Assembly (NCBI RefSeq): GCF_934561205.1
Contig: NZ_CAKTFU010000004.1
Span: forward strand, 62,001-126,000
Reading direction: 5' to 3'
Length of the DNA: 64,000 nucleotides
From: an uncultured Gemmiger sp.
Lineage (GTDB): Bacteria > Bacillota > Clostridia > Oscillospirales > Ruminococcaceae
This document shows, piece after piece, positions 36,768-45,358 of this stretch. The notes under the pieces were generated by a model. The model did not search any database. It saw nothing but the letters and a program-made list of their open reading frames with translations, and was not told the DNA's origin. A program made the translations under genes and the position numbers. Position 1 is the stretch's first letter, and each line of letters begins with the position of its first letter.

Positions 36768-38045
36768 ATGAAGATCAATCGAAATTCCGGTGCCGAGCAG
36801 CCCAACCCGCTGCCCCAGCAGCCCACGCCGGTGCACCGCGCACCCAAGGCTGCCCCTGTCCGGCAGGAAACCTACGATGACACCGAGCCGTATGAGGAGG
36901 ATGACGAGGATGAACGCCCCCGCCGCCGCTTTCCCTTCGGCTGCCTGATCGTCCTACTGATGCTGGCGCTGGTCGCATTTGGCGGCTACAAGGTCTACCA
37001 GTTCTATGGCGAGGTGGACGGCAGCGGCAACCTGGGCAAGGAGCAGAGCGTTTCTATCCAGAAAGGCGCATCGCTGGCCGATGTTTCCGCCGCCTTAAAA
37101 GAGGACGGCATCATTGAATATGACTGGCTGTTCAAGCTGTATGCCAAGTACAGCGGCAACGCCGGCGCGCTGCAGTACGGCAAGTTTACCCTGCGCTCCG
37201 GCATGAGCTACAACGACATCATCACTACGCTATCCGAGGTGCAGCGCCGCAAGACGGTGGATATCACCATCCCCGAAGGCACGACCGCCGTGGGCGTTGC
37301 CAAAATTTTTGTCAACGCAGGGCTTGTACCCGATGTGGACACCTTCTTAAACTGCGCCAACGGCACAGACGGCTCGGATTTCAGCCAGTATGATTTCTGG
37401 AACAATATCCCCGATAACGGCCGCCTGATGAAGTGCGAGGGCTACCTCTACCCCGACACCTACAACGTCTTTGCGGACGAGGACGTCTACTATTATGTTG
37501 ACACCCTGTACGCAGAGTTTGCCAGCAAGACCTCGCAGCTGGCAACCGAGCTTTCCAGCAAGGGCGTCACGCTGGACGATGTCGTCATCCTTGCCAGCTT
37601 TATTCAGGAGGAGGCGGGCATTGCCTCCGAGGACGCCAAGGTCAGTGCCTGCTTCCACAACCGTATGGAAAGCACGGACCCGCAGTGGAGCAGCCACCGG
37701 CTGGAGTCCAACGCCAGCAGCTATTTTATGTACGACACCGAGAACAACTACCTCTGGAACTCGCCCACGGCGGAGTATTACGGCTGGCCCGCTGCCGGTG
37801 CCATCCCTGAGGATGTGCTGAACAAGTACGACACCTACCGCGTCAGCGGTTTGCCGGCGGGTCCGCTTTCCAGCCCCGGCTTTGACTGCCTGAATGCCGC
37901 GCTGAACCCCGACCAGCAATTTATTGACGAGGGATATTATTTCTTTGTCACGGGCAACCCCAGCGGCGATTATCCGGGCCAGTTCTTCTATGCCCGCACC
38001 GATGCCGAACACGAAGCCAACTGCGTCAAGGCAGGCTGGCGCTGA
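36768..38045 (+). CDS. mltG: Endolytic murein transglycosylase MltG
   Basis: Cleaves nascent glycan strands near the membrane, setting their length and terminating elongation. The 425-residue protein has a cytoplasmic N-terminus rich in P, E, D and R (residues 1-55), one membrane helix (about 57-76), a LysM-like subdomain (SIQKGASLADVSAAL) and the YceG domain with the catalytic glutamate in ASFIQEEAG. The long disordered acidic cytoplasmic part (EEDDEDERPRRR) is not found in E. coli MltG. It is followed 19 bases later by a U32 protein gene, as in the yrrL-yrrN/O region of Bacillus. Confidence 0.93.
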   Translation: MKINRNSGAEQPNPLPQQPTPVHRAPKAAPVRQETYDDTEPYEEDDEDERPRRRFPFGCLIVLLMLALVAFGGYKVYQFYGEVDGSGNLGKEQSVSIQKGASLADVSAALKEDGIIEYDWLFKLYAKYSGNAGALQYGKFTLRSGMSYNDIITTLSEVQRRKTVDITIPEGTTAVGVAKIFVNAGLVPDVDTFLNCANGTDGSDFSQYDFWNNIPDNGRLMKCEGYLYPDTYNVFADEDVYYYVDTLYAEFASKTSQLATELSSKGVTLDDVVILASFIQEEAGIASEDAKVSACFHNRMESTDPQWSSHRLESNASSYFMYDTENNYLWNSPTAEYYGWPAAGAIPEDVLNKYDTYRVSGLPAGPLSSPGFDCLNAALNPDQQFIDEGYYFFVTGNPSGDYPGQFFYARTDAEHEANCVKAGWR

Positions 38046-38064
38046 TCCACACAGGAGGAATATT

Positions 38065-39294
38065 ATGCTGCAACAGCCTGAGCTGCTGGCCCCTGCGGGC
38101 AGCTTGGAAACCTTAAAATACGCGGTGCTGTACGGCGCGGATGCCGTCTACTGCGCCCTGCCGGAGTTCGGTATGCGCGCCGCGCCCGTCAACCTGACGG
38201 TGGACGAGCTGCGCGAGGGCTGCATTTTCGCCCACGCCCGCGGCAAAAAGGTCTACCTGACGCTGAACACCCTGCCCACCAACGCCGAACTCCAAAAGCT
38301 GCCCGAATATATTGAGGCTGCCGCCGAGGCGGGCGTGGATGCCTTTATCATTGCCGACTTGGGCGTTCTGCGCCTTGCCAAAAAGTACGCCCCGCAGGTG
38401 GAACGCCATGTTTCCACCCAGGCGGGCATCACCAACTACGAGGCGGCGACCGTGGCGTATGAGCTGGGCGCCAAGCGCGTGGTGCTGGCAAGAGAGCTGC
38501 CCCTGACCGAGATCGCCCTGATTCGCGACAACTGCCCCAAGGAGCTGGATCTCGAAGCCTTTGTCCACGGCGCCATGTGCATGAGCGTGTCGGGGCGGTG
38601 CCTGCTTTCCAGCTATATGACGGGGCGCAGCGGCAACCGCGGCGAGTGCGCCCAGCCCTGCCGCTGGAAGTATAATCTGGTCGAGGAACATCGCCCCGGC
38701 CAGTACATGGAAATCGGAGAAAACGAAAACGGCAGCTATATCCTGAACGCCAACGACCTGTGCACCGCGCCGTTTATTGACCTGATTTGCAAGGCGGGCA
38801 TCGACTCGCTGAAAATCGAGGGACGCGCCAAGACGTTCTACTATGTGGCATCGGTCACAAGCGCCTACCGCCGCGCGCTGGACACCTACCTCAAGGCCCC
38901 GTGGCAGGACGACTTCACGCTGCCCGATTCGGTCATTGAGGAGCTGAACCGTACCAGCCACCGCCACTACTCGCCGGGGTTCTACTTCGGCAAGGAGCAG
39001 GCGCTGCAGACCCCCAGCCACACCTATGTGCGCAGCTGGGATTTTATCGGCACGGTGGAATCCTGGCAGGACGGCGTTGCCCACTGCACCCAGCGCGGCA
39101 AATTCTCGGTGGGGGATACCCTGGAGGCTTTGCAGCCCGACGGCAGCGTGGTCACGCTGAACCCCGCCTGGATCGAAAACGCCGACGGCCAGCGTGTGGA
39201 CGCCACGCCCCACCCGATGATGCAGTACACCATCCCCAGCGAAACCCCGCTGCAGCCCTACAGCCTGCTGCGTATGCAAAAAACCGAAGCCTGA
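38065..39294 (+). CDS. U32 family protein, probably tRNA hydroxylation (TrhP-like)
   Basis: A 409-residue peptidase U32 family protein. The name is historical; characterised members such as TrhP and RlhA are Fe-S proteins for prephenate-dependent hydroxylation of tRNA U34 or 23S C2501. The cluster-binding cysteine block MCMSVSGRCLLSS...GECAQPCRW lies around residues 173-203, and the C-terminal U32_C domain follows. Context (mltG-U32, as in Bacillus yrrL-yrrN-yrrO) points to the tRNA branch. Only one U32 gene is present here instead of the Bacillus pair. ATG 38065 follows ACAGGAGGA. Confidence 0.85.
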   Translation: MLQQPELLAPAGSLETLKYAVLYGADAVYCALPEFGMRAAPVNLTVDELREGCIFAHARGKKVYLTLNTLPTNAELQKLPEYIEAAAEAGVDAFIIADLGVLRLAKKYAPQVERHVSTQAGITNYEAATVAYELGAKRVVLARELPLTEIALIRDNCPKELDLEAFVHGAMCMSVSGRCLLSSYMTGRSGNRGECAQPCRWKYNLVEEHRPGQYMEIGENENGSYILNANDLCTAPFIDLICKAGIDSLKIEGRAKTFYYVASVTSAYRRALDTYLKAPWQDDFTLPDSVIEELNRTSHRHYSPGFYFGKEQALQTPSHTYVRSWDFIGTVESWQDGVAHCTQRGKFSVGDTLEALQPDGSVVTLNPAWIENADGQRVDATPHPMMQYTIPSETPLQPYSLLRMQKTEA

Positions 39295-39297
39295 ACA

Positions 39298-39329
39298 AAA
39301 ACCACCCCCCCGAGCAGGAGGGTGGTTTT
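39298..39329. terminator. Bidirectional terminator
   Basis: AAAACCACCC and GGGTGGTTTT form a 10-bp stem between the convergent U32 and helicase genes. Confidence 0.8.
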
Positions 39330-39332
39330 CGT

Positions 39333-41693
39333 TTATTTGCCCCAAAAGGCTTGCAGTTCTTTTTGCAGCGCCGCGCAGCTGTTCACGATCCCCAAATCCG
39401 CCCAGTGCGGGGGCATCAGGCGGCGGGTGTCGGGCGCGGCAAAGCGGTCATCGATCAAAAGCACCACGCCCTTGTCGTCGGGGGTGCGTATGACCCGCCC
39501 GGCGGCCTGTAACACCTTGTTCATGCCGGGAAAACGATACGCATAGTCAAACCCCGCGCCGCGCGTTGCATCAAAATACTCCCGCAGCTGCTCCTGACGC
39601 GGTCCTACCTGCGGCAATCCGGGGCCGATGACCGCTACGCCGATCAGTCGGTCACCGATCAGGTCGACTCCCTCGCCAAAGACACCGCCCATCACGGCAA
39701 AGCCCAGCAGGGTGCTGTCGGGGTGTGGGGCAAACTTTGCCAAGAACTCGGCGCGCTGCATCTCCTCCATGCCGGAGGTCTGGCACAGCGTGTCCGTGTC
39801 GGGGCAAAGCTGCACAAAGGCCTCAAAAACCTTTTGCATATAGTTGTAACTGGGGAAAAACGCCAGATAGTTGCCGGGCTTGGCGTTTGCCATTTCGGCC
39901 AGCAGCTCGGCGATCTGCGTTATGCAGCCGTCGCGGTCCTTGTAGCGGGTGCTGATGTGGCTGGCGCACCACAGCCCCAGATTTTCCCGCGGAAAGGGGC
40001 TGCGCAGCGCCACCGCCTTAGCGTCGGGAATACCGCAAAGATCCTTATAGTATCCGGCGGGGGAGAGCGTTGCGCTGAACAGCACCGCCGCGCGGCCCTT
40101 GGCGAAGTCCTGCGCAAGAAAAGCACTGGGGTCCAAGCACAAAAGGGCGGCGCGCACCTCACTGCCGTGGGCAGAGGTCTGAAACACAAAGTGGTCGTCA
40201 AATGTGTCGGCGCAGCGCAGAAATCCGCGCACGTTAAAATACAGCTGCAGCATCGCATCGTGTGCCTCATTCGGGTCACGATGCTCGTCCAGCCAAATCT
40301 CCAACGGGTCACACAGCTTGGTCAGGGCGCGCACAAAGGCCTCGGGCAGTTCCTTGGCGAACACCGTGCGGTGATTGCCCGCTTCTTCACAGGCATGCCG
40401 CCATTCGATGAACTGCGCATTTACCTTGTTCAGTGCGTTTTTCAGGCTGCTTTTGCCCTTGCCCAAGACCTTCTTGGCCTGCATAAACTCGCTTTTGCAC
40501 AGCGCGGCACTGTGCATATCGCGGGCGCGGCCGGGCAGATTGTGCGCCTCGTCCAGCAAAAACAGGTAGTCGCCGCGCAGTTCAAAAAAGCGCTCCAGCC
40601 GCACCACGGGGTCAAACAGGTAGTTGTAATCCCCGATAATGACATCGCTCCAAAGGCTCAGATCCAGCCCTAATTCAAAGGGGCAGACGCGGTGCTTTTC
40701 GGCGGCGGCGCGCAGCGCGTCTGCCGTCAGCTCCGGCGTGTCCAGGGTGTCCCACAGTGCGTCCTTGGCGCGGTCATAGTAGCCGTTGGCATAGGGACAG
40801 GCTTCGGGGGTGCAGTCCCGACGGGGCAGCATACAGATTTTATCCTTGGCGGTCAGGCTGATGCTGTGCAGCGGCAAGTCCGGGTCGGCTTTGCGCAGAA
40901 TATGCAGCGCATTCTCCGCCGCCAGGCGGGCCGTGCCGCGCGCCGTCAAGTAGAAAATCGGGCCGCCGTCGCCGACGGCTTTCAGCGCGGGGTACAAAAC
41001 GCTCATCGTCTTGCCGATGCCTGTCGGGGCCTGGCACAAAAGCTGCCCGCCCTGTTGGCAGGTGGTGTACACGGCGTTCATCATGGCGCGCTGCCCCGGG
41101 CGATACCCGGAAAAAGGAAACTTCAGCACCTGCAGAGCAGCCCTGCTTTCCTCCCGTCGGAGCGCCGCCCGCTTGGCCCACGGCGCATAGCGCGTCAGCA
41201 AATCCGTGACGATATCCTGCAGCGCCGAAGCCGAATACTCGTGGGCAAAATCAAATTCCAGCTCCTCATCTACCTGGTAGTAGGTCAGCTGAACGCGCAT
41301 ACACGGCAAATCGTTTTGCTGCGCGTAGATGGCGGCGTAGATCTGCGCCTGCGCCCAGTGTTCGGGGAACTGCTCACCGGTGATCAGCTCGGGGGGCTGG
41401 GTGGTGGTCTTGATCTCGTGGATGGCTGCCGTGCCGTCTGGGTCGGTAAAAATGCCGTCGGCGCGGCCTTCCAGCGTGTAGTCGATGCCGCTTACCGCAT
41501 ACTGTGCCCGCAGCGTGACCTCGGCTTTGTAGTCGGGGTGTCTTTTTACCGCTGCCTTTTGTAGCTTGCGATGCAGGCGGGCACCCTCCAATGCACGGTC
41601 AAAGCCGGAAAATCGGCTGTCGATACTGCCGGTGCGCAGCAAAAACTCCGCCAACTGTCGGATAGACAGAGTCAGTGTCAAATTCTCCGACAT
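39333..41693 (-). CDS. Rad3/XPD-like Fe-S helicase fused to a PD-(D/E)XK-type N-terminal domain
   Basis: A 786-residue protein. Residues 1-190 resemble a Cas4/AddB-like PD-(D/E)XK nuclease domain: GRADGIF (76-82) supplies the aspartate and HEIKT (92-96) the E-x-K pair. The rest is an XPD/DinG-type helicase with Walker A APTGIGKT (222-229), four cysteines placed as an Fe-S cluster domain (C287, C294, C299, C337) and the DEAH box (381-384), plus C-terminal motifs MGGVFGEGVDL and QAAGRVIRT. It should unwind and possibly cut damaged or flapped DNA. ATG 41693 follows AAAGGAG. Upstream on the same strand is a uracil-DNA glycosylase gene, suggesting a repair pair. I give no gene symbol because DinG itself has a different N-terminus. 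Confidence 0.85.
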   Translation of the reverse strand: MSENLTLTLSIRQLAEFLLRTGSIDSRFSGFDRALEGARLHRKLQKAAVKRHPDYKAEVTLRAQYAVSGIDYTLEGRADGIFTDPDGTAAIHEIKTTTQPPELITGEQFPEHWAQAQIYAAIYAQQNDLPCMRVQLTYYQVDEELEFDFAHEYSASALQDIVTDLLTRYAPWAKRAALRREESRAALQVLKFPFSGYRPGQRAMMNAVYTTCQQGGQLLCQAPTGIGKTMSVLYPALKAVGDGGPIFYLTARGTARLAAENALHILRKADPDLPLHSISLTAKDKICMLPRRDCTPEACPYANGYYDRAKDALWDTLDTPELTADALRAAAEKHRVCPFELGLDLSLWSDVIIGDYNYLFDPVVRLERFFELRGDYLFLLDEAHNLPGRARDMHSAALCKSEFMQAKKVLGKGKSSLKNALNKVNAQFIEWRHACEEAGNHRTVFAKELPEAFVRALTKLCDPLEIWLDEHRDPNEAHDAMLQLYFNVRGFLRCADTFDDHFVFQTSAHGSEVRAALLCLDPSAFLAQDFAKGRAAVLFSATLSPAGYYKDLCGIPDAKAVALRSPFPRENLGLWCASHISTRYKDRDGCITQIAELLAEMANAKPGNYLAFFPSYNYMQKVFEAFVQLCPDTDTLCQTSGMEEMQRAEFLAKFAPHPDSTLLGFAVMGGVFGEGVDLIGDRLIGVAVIGPGLPQVGPRQEQLREYFDATRGAGFDYAYRFPGMNKVLQAAGRVIRTPDDKGVVLLIDDRFAAPDTRRLMPPHWADLGIVNSCAALQKELQAFWGK

Positions 41694-41710
41694 CGGCGGT
41701 CATCTCCTTT

Positions 41711-42277
41711 TTAATAGGTGTGGGTGCAGCGCTCGCAAATTTTTTCGCGCAGGGCTGCAAAATCGCCGAAAACGGCGGGCTTGTTGACAGGGTAGCGCAG
41801 CAGGGCGGCGGGATGATAGGTTGCCATGAACAGTGTGCCGCCTTTTTCCACAAATTTACCGTGGTCATGCGTCACCGAATAGCCGGGGTCGATCAGCTGC
41901 TGGGCCGCCACGCGCCCTAAGCAGACGACGATTTTGGGTTGCAAAAGCTGGAACTGCCTGCGCAGCCACGGCAGACACGCCTGTGTTTCCTCCGGCAGGG
42001 GGTCGCGGTTCTGGGGCGGGCGGCATTTGACAATGTTGGCAATAAACACGTTTTTGTCGCGGCTTAAATCGACAGCCTCCAGATAGTGGTCCAGCAGCTG
42101 GCCGCTGCGCCCCACAAAGGGCAGACCCTGCTCGTCCTCACTGGCGCCGGGGCCTTCGCCGACAAACAGCACCTCGGCGTTGGGTACGCCCTGCCCGAAC
42201 ACCACATGGGTGCGGGTCTCGCACAAAGGGCAGCGGCGGCAGGCAAGACATTCGTTTTGCAGCTCTGAAAGTTCCAT
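41711..42277 (-). CDS. udg: Family 4-type uracil-DNA glycosylase (Fe-S)
   Basis: A 188-residue uracil-DNA glycosylase of the family 4 Fe-S type, which removes uracil arising from cytosine deamination. Cluster ligands are placed as in the Thermus enzyme: C13, C16, C85 and C101, with two extra cysteines (C10, C19) near the N-terminus. The active-site motif [12 protein letters not shown] is at 40-51 and the HPAALLR motif near residue 155. ATG 42277 has GAAGGAG upstream; the long open frame beyond it overlaps the divergent plsY-like gene and is a shadow. It is 17 bases upstream of the nuclease-helicase gene, so both form one operon. Confidence 0.92.
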   Translation of the reverse strand: MELSELQNECLACRRCPLCETRTHVVFGQGVPNAEVLFVGEGPGASEDEQGLPFVGRSGQLLDHYLEAVDLSRDKNVFIANIVKCRPPQNRDPLPEETQACLPWLRRQFQLLQPKIVVCLGRVAAQQLIDPGYSVTHDHGKFVEKGGTLFMATYHPAALLRYPVNKPAVFGDFAALREKICERCTHTY

Positions 42278-42347
42278 AACAAAGCTCCTTCTCTTATGAT
42301 TGTGCCCGCAGAAAACGGGCCAGAATATCCGCAAAGGGGGAAAGATC

Positions 42348-42956
42348 ATGCGGGAATACGGTTTTTGCTTGCGGGCAATTTGCCTTTTGACAGGGTATCT
42401 TCTGGGCGGTGTTTTGACCGCTGAGGCAGTGGCCCGAAGCCTGACGGGGCAAAGCGCGCGGGCGCTGGGCACGGGCAACCCCGGCATGGCCAACATCATG
42501 GCGCAGCTGGGCAAGCCGGCGGGCTTTGCCGTGCTGGCGGGGGACGCCGCCAAAACCGTGCTGGCTGTTTGGTTCTGCGTGCGGTACGCCGCGCCCGAAC
42601 TGGGCCGCACCGCCGTGCTGTACGCAGGGCTTGGGGCGATACTCGGCCATAATTGGCCGCTGTGGCATGGCTTTCGGGGCGGCAAGGGGGTGGCTGTGAC
42701 CTGTACCTGGCTGATTCTCTACCTGCCCGTGACAGGGATCTTATGCTGCATCGCAGGCGGGGCCGCCACGATTTTGTGGGGCTATCTGCCGGTGGGGGCT
42801 GTGCTGATCCCGCTGCTGGCGGTGCCCGTTGCGGCAATACAGTACGGTACAGAGGCGGGTCTTGGCACGGCAGTGGCTGCAGCCGTTATGGTGGGTCGCC
42901 ACGCCAAGGGGCTGCGGGGTGTTTGGCAGGGCAGGGAACCGCGGTTCTTCCGCTGA
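42348..42956 (+). CDS. PlsY-like acyltransferase, divergent second copy
   Basis: A 202-residue membrane protein of the PlsY family, about 30 kb from the canonical plsY. Motif 1 is altered (LGTGNPGMANIM instead of SGSGNAGMTNVLR, losing the conserved serine and the Asn/Arg end), whereas the second motif GHNWPLWHGFRGGKGV is nearly intact. Several hydrophobic helices are present. It may have changed acyl acceptor or donor, or be a backup enzyme. It is divergent from udg and stands alone; the 178 bases after it contain only the tRNA promoter. Confidence 0.8.
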   Translation: MREYGFCLRAICLLTGYLLGGVLTAEAVARSLTGQSARALGTGNPGMANIMAQLGKPAGFAVLAGDAAKTVLAVWFCVRYAAPELGRTAVLYAGLGAILGHNWPLWHGFRGGKGVAVTCTWLILYLPVTGILCCIAGGAATILWGYLPVGAVLIPLLAVPVAAIQYGTEAGLGTAVAAAVMVGRHAKGLRGVWQGREPRFFR

Positions 42957-43061
42957 CAGCCTTTGCTGAAATTATAGCATAGAACCCGCAGGTTTGCAAT
43001 TACAGCCTCAAACGGCGCAGGCGGGCGCAAAAGAAAAATTTGAAATTTTTTGAAAAACCTA

Positions 43062-43090
43062 TTGACTTTTTGGCACCTGCCTGCTATAAT
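43062..43090 (+). promoter_or_regulatory. Promoter of tRNA cluster 1
   Basis: TTGACT at 43062-43067, a 17-base spacer and TATAAT at 43085-43090, about 45 bases before tRNA-Asp. A short palindrome (GCCGCCGCAACGGC) sits in between. Confidence 0.85.
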
Positions 43091-43134
43091 AACTAACGTT
43101 GCAGCCGCCGCAACGGCGCAATAAGTTGGAGCAT

Positions 43135-43211
43135 GGCCCGGTAGTTCAGTTGGTTAGAACGCTAGCCTGTCACGCTAGAGGTCGTCAGTTCGAGCCTGAT
43201 TCGGGTCGCCA
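43135..43211 (+). tRNA. tRNA-Asp (GTC), copy 1
   Basis: Cloverleaf of 77 bases with encoded CCA. The acceptor GGCCCGG pairs with TCGGGTC (two G-T pairs); the anticodon loop CTGTCAC gives GTC. Confidence 0.97.
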
Positions 43212-43214
43212 TTT

Positions 43215-43290
<76 letters not shown>

Positions 43291-43297
43291 ACTCAAG

Positions 43298-43331
43298 CGC
43301 CCACAATGCCAATTTGCATCGTGGGCGTTTT
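43298..43331 (+). terminator. Terminator between tRNA-Thr and tRNA-Trp
   Basis: CGCCCACAATGC pairs with GCATCGTGGGCG (one mismatch) and is followed by four T. It is weaker than usual, so some transcription may reach tRNA-Trp, which has no obvious promoter of its own. Confidence 0.6.
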
Positions 43332-43335
43332 CCGT

Positions 43336-43411
43336 AGGGGCATAGCTCAGTTGGTAGAGCAGCGGTCTCCAAAACCGCGTGCCGAGGGTTCGAATCCTTC
43401 TACCCCTGCCA
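43336..43411 (+). tRNA. tRNA-Trp (CCA)
   Basis: 76 bases with encoded CCA. Anticodon loop TCTCCAAAA region gives CCA. The acceptor stem AGGGGCA/TACCCCT has a C-A mismatch at the sixth pair, where other Firmicutes tRNA-Trp have C-G. Confidence 0.95.
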
Positions 43412-43441
43412 AAAAGGCATCGATGATTCGGTGCCTTTTTT
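43411..43441 (+). terminator. Terminator after tRNA-Trp
   Basis: AAAAAGGCA and TGCCTTTTT form a stem ending in a T-run, overlapping the last base of the tRNA. Confidence 0.75.
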
Positions 43442-43472
43442 GTTTTGTGCCGAAAAATAGAAAAAAAGGGGC

Positions 43473-43501
43473 TTGACATTTCCGGCACTATCCGCTATAA
43501 T
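43473..43501 (+). promoter_or_regulatory. Promoter of tRNA cluster 2
   Basis: TTGACA at 43473-43478, a 17-base spacer and TATAAT at 43496-43501. The sequence differs from the first tRNA promoter although the tRNA block downstream is identical. A CCCCGTGACGGGG palindrome lies between promoter and tRNA. Confidence 0.85.
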
Positions 43502-43540
43502 AACAAAGTTGCCCCGTGACGGGGCGATTCGTTGGAGCAT

Positions 43541-43617
43541 GGCCCGGTAGTTCAGTTGGTTAGAACGCTAGCCTGTCACGCTAGAGGTCGTCAGTTCGAG
43601 CCTGATTCGGGTCGCCA
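43541..43617 (+). tRNA. tRNA-Asp (GTC), copy 2
   Basis: Identical in sequence to the copy at 43135. Confidence 0.97.
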
Positions 43618-43620
43618 TTT

Positions 43621-43696
<76 letters not shown>

Positions 43697-43703
43697 GCGC
43701 AAA

Positions 43704-43741
43704 ACACCCGCAATGTCATTTTGCATTGCGGGTGCTTTTTT
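43704..43741 (+). terminator. Terminator of tRNA cluster 2
   Basis: CACCCGCAATG / CATTGCGGGTG stem followed by six T. Confidence 0.85.
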
Positions 43742-43798
43742 GTACTTTTTTCACGAAAGAAAGACAAAAAATGCGCTCAATTTCTCGCCGCTGCACCC

Positions 43799-43826
43799 TT
43801 GATTTTACCGCCAGCCGTGCTATAAT
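43799..43826 (+). promoter_or_regulatory. Promoter for the MATE transporter gene
   Basis: TTGATT at 43799-43804, a 16-base spacer and TATAAT at 43821-43826, 72 bases upstream of the start. Confidence 0.65.
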
Positions 43827-43898
43827 ACCACTCGCAGTAAATGCAGTGCCGAAACGCGGGCGCTGCAATATAGAGGGAAAAACAATAGAGGTACTACT

Positions 43899-45275
43899 AT
43901 GACAAAGGACTTAACACACGGCAGCCCGATGCGGGTCATCCTGCTGTTCACGTTTCCGCTGGTGCTGGGCAACCTGTTTCAGCAGTTTTACTCGCTGGCG
44001 GATACCATCATCGTGGGGCGGTTCTGCGGCGTCAGTGCGCTGGCGTCCGTCGGCTCCACCGGCTCGGTCAACTATCTGATCCTGGGCTTTGTCATCGGCA
44101 TCTGCAACGGCTTTGCCATCCCCATTGCGCAGCTGTTCGGCGCCAAGGATTTTTCGGATCTGCGCCGCCATGTCGCCAACGCCGCGTGGCTGTGCATTGC
44201 GCTGTCGGTGGTGCTTACCGTGCTTACGGTGGCGCTTACCCGCCCGATGCTGGAGCTGATGCAGACCCCGGACGATATTCTGGACGGGGCTGTGCTGTAC
44301 ATCGGCTGGATCTTTGCGGGCATCCCGTTTATTTTTCTGTACAATATGGTCGCGGGCATTATGCGCGCCCTGGGCGACAGCAAGACCCCGCTGTACTTTT
44401 TGATTCTGACCAGCGCGCTGAACATCGGTCTGGATATTTTGCTGATCGTGCCGTTTCATATGGGGGTGCTGGGCGCAGCGCTTGCCACCGACATTGCACA
44501 GGCCGTCTCCGGTGTGCTGAGCCTTGCGGTGCTTTGCCGTAAATTCACCGACCTCAAAATGAACCGGGAGGAGTGCGCTTTCAGCAAAAGCGCCTGCGTG
44601 CGCCTGATGGGCATCGGTGTGCCGATGGGGCTGCAGTGCAGCATTACCGCCATCGGCAGCGTTATCATGCAGTCTGCCGTCAACGTGCTGGGCAGCACTG
44701 CCGTGGCAGCCGTCACCGCCGCCGGCAAGACGATGAGTCTTTTGACTGTCCCGCTGGAAAGCATCGGCACTGCTATGGCTACCTATGCAGGGCAAAACCT
44801 CGGTGCAGCCCGCATGGACCGTGTGCGCAAGGGCGTGAACAGCGCGCTGATCATCGCGGCCGTCTATGCCGTGGCGTCGCTTATCATCCTGCACTACGCC
44901 GATATCACCATCATGGGGCTGTTCCTCGACACCTCCAAGGAGGTCGAGATCGTGGCCATGGGTCGGCAGTATCTGTTCTGGAACAGTGTGTTCTTTATCC
45001 CGCTGGGCTGGCTGATCGTCTGGCGGTACACCATTCAGGGGCTGGGCTTTTCCAGCCTGGCCATGCTCGCGGGCGTGGCGGAAATGGTCGCCCGCACCGC
45101 CGTGGCACTGGCACTGGTGCCGCTTCTGGGCTACATGGGGGCGATCATGGCAAACCCCGCCGCGTGGGTGGCGGCCTGCCTGTTCCTGTACCCCGCCTAT
45201 ATCTGGACCTGCCGCCAGCTGGATAACCGCCTGCTGGCCGCCAAGCTGCATATGCAAGGCCCCCACGCGGAGTGA
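43899..45275 (+). CDS. MATE family efflux transporter
   Basis: A 458-residue multidrug and toxic compound extrusion protein with about twelve membrane helices in two halves, beginning with TKDLTHGSPMRVILLFTFPLVLGNLFQQFYSLADTIIVGRF-like sequence typical of the NorM/DinF-related branch in Clostridia. It exports cationic compounds in exchange for Na+ or H+. The substrate cannot be read from the sequence. It has its own promoter and no regulator gene beside it. The ATG is preceded only by AGAGGTACT, a weak site. Confidence 0.92.
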   Translation: MTKDLTHGSPMRVILLFTFPLVLGNLFQQFYSLADTIIVGRFCGVSALASVGSTGSVNYLILGFVIGICNGFAIPIAQLFGAKDFSDLRRHVANAAWLCIALSVVLTVLTVALTRPMLELMQTPDDILDGAVLYIGWIFAGIPFIFLYNMVAGIMRALGDSKTPLYFLILTSALNIGLDILLIVPFHMGVLGAALATDIAQAVSGVLSLAVLCRKFTDLKMNREECAFSKSACVRLMGIGVPMGLQCSITAIGSVIMQSAVNVLGSTAVAAVTAAGKTMSLLTVPLESIGTAMATYAGQNLGAARMDRVRKGVNSALIIAAVYAVASLIILHYADITIMGLFLDTSKEVEIVAMGRQYLFWNSVFFIPLGWLIVWRYTIQGLGFSSLAMLAGVAEMVARTAVALALVPLLGYMGAIMANPAAWVAACLFLYPAYIWTCRQLDNRLLAAKLHMQGPHAE

Positions 45276-45294
45276 AGGTGTTTCCAAAAATATC

Positions 45295-45323
45295 TTGCCC
45301 CGCGGCGCAAAAAGGCATATAAT
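45295..45323 (+). promoter_or_regulatory. Promoter for lysA
   Basis: TTGCCC at 45295-45300, a 17-base spacer and TATAAT at 45318-45323, 35 bases upstream of lysA. Confidence 0.75.
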
Positions 45324-45358
45324 AGAGCCATAGATTGTTGGGAAAGGAATGACCGTAT

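Noticed and set aside
39333..39960. Cas4-associated system because of the Cas4-like domain
   Set aside because: The Cas4-like part is the N-terminus of a helicase fusion; no Cas1, Cas2 or repeat array is near.
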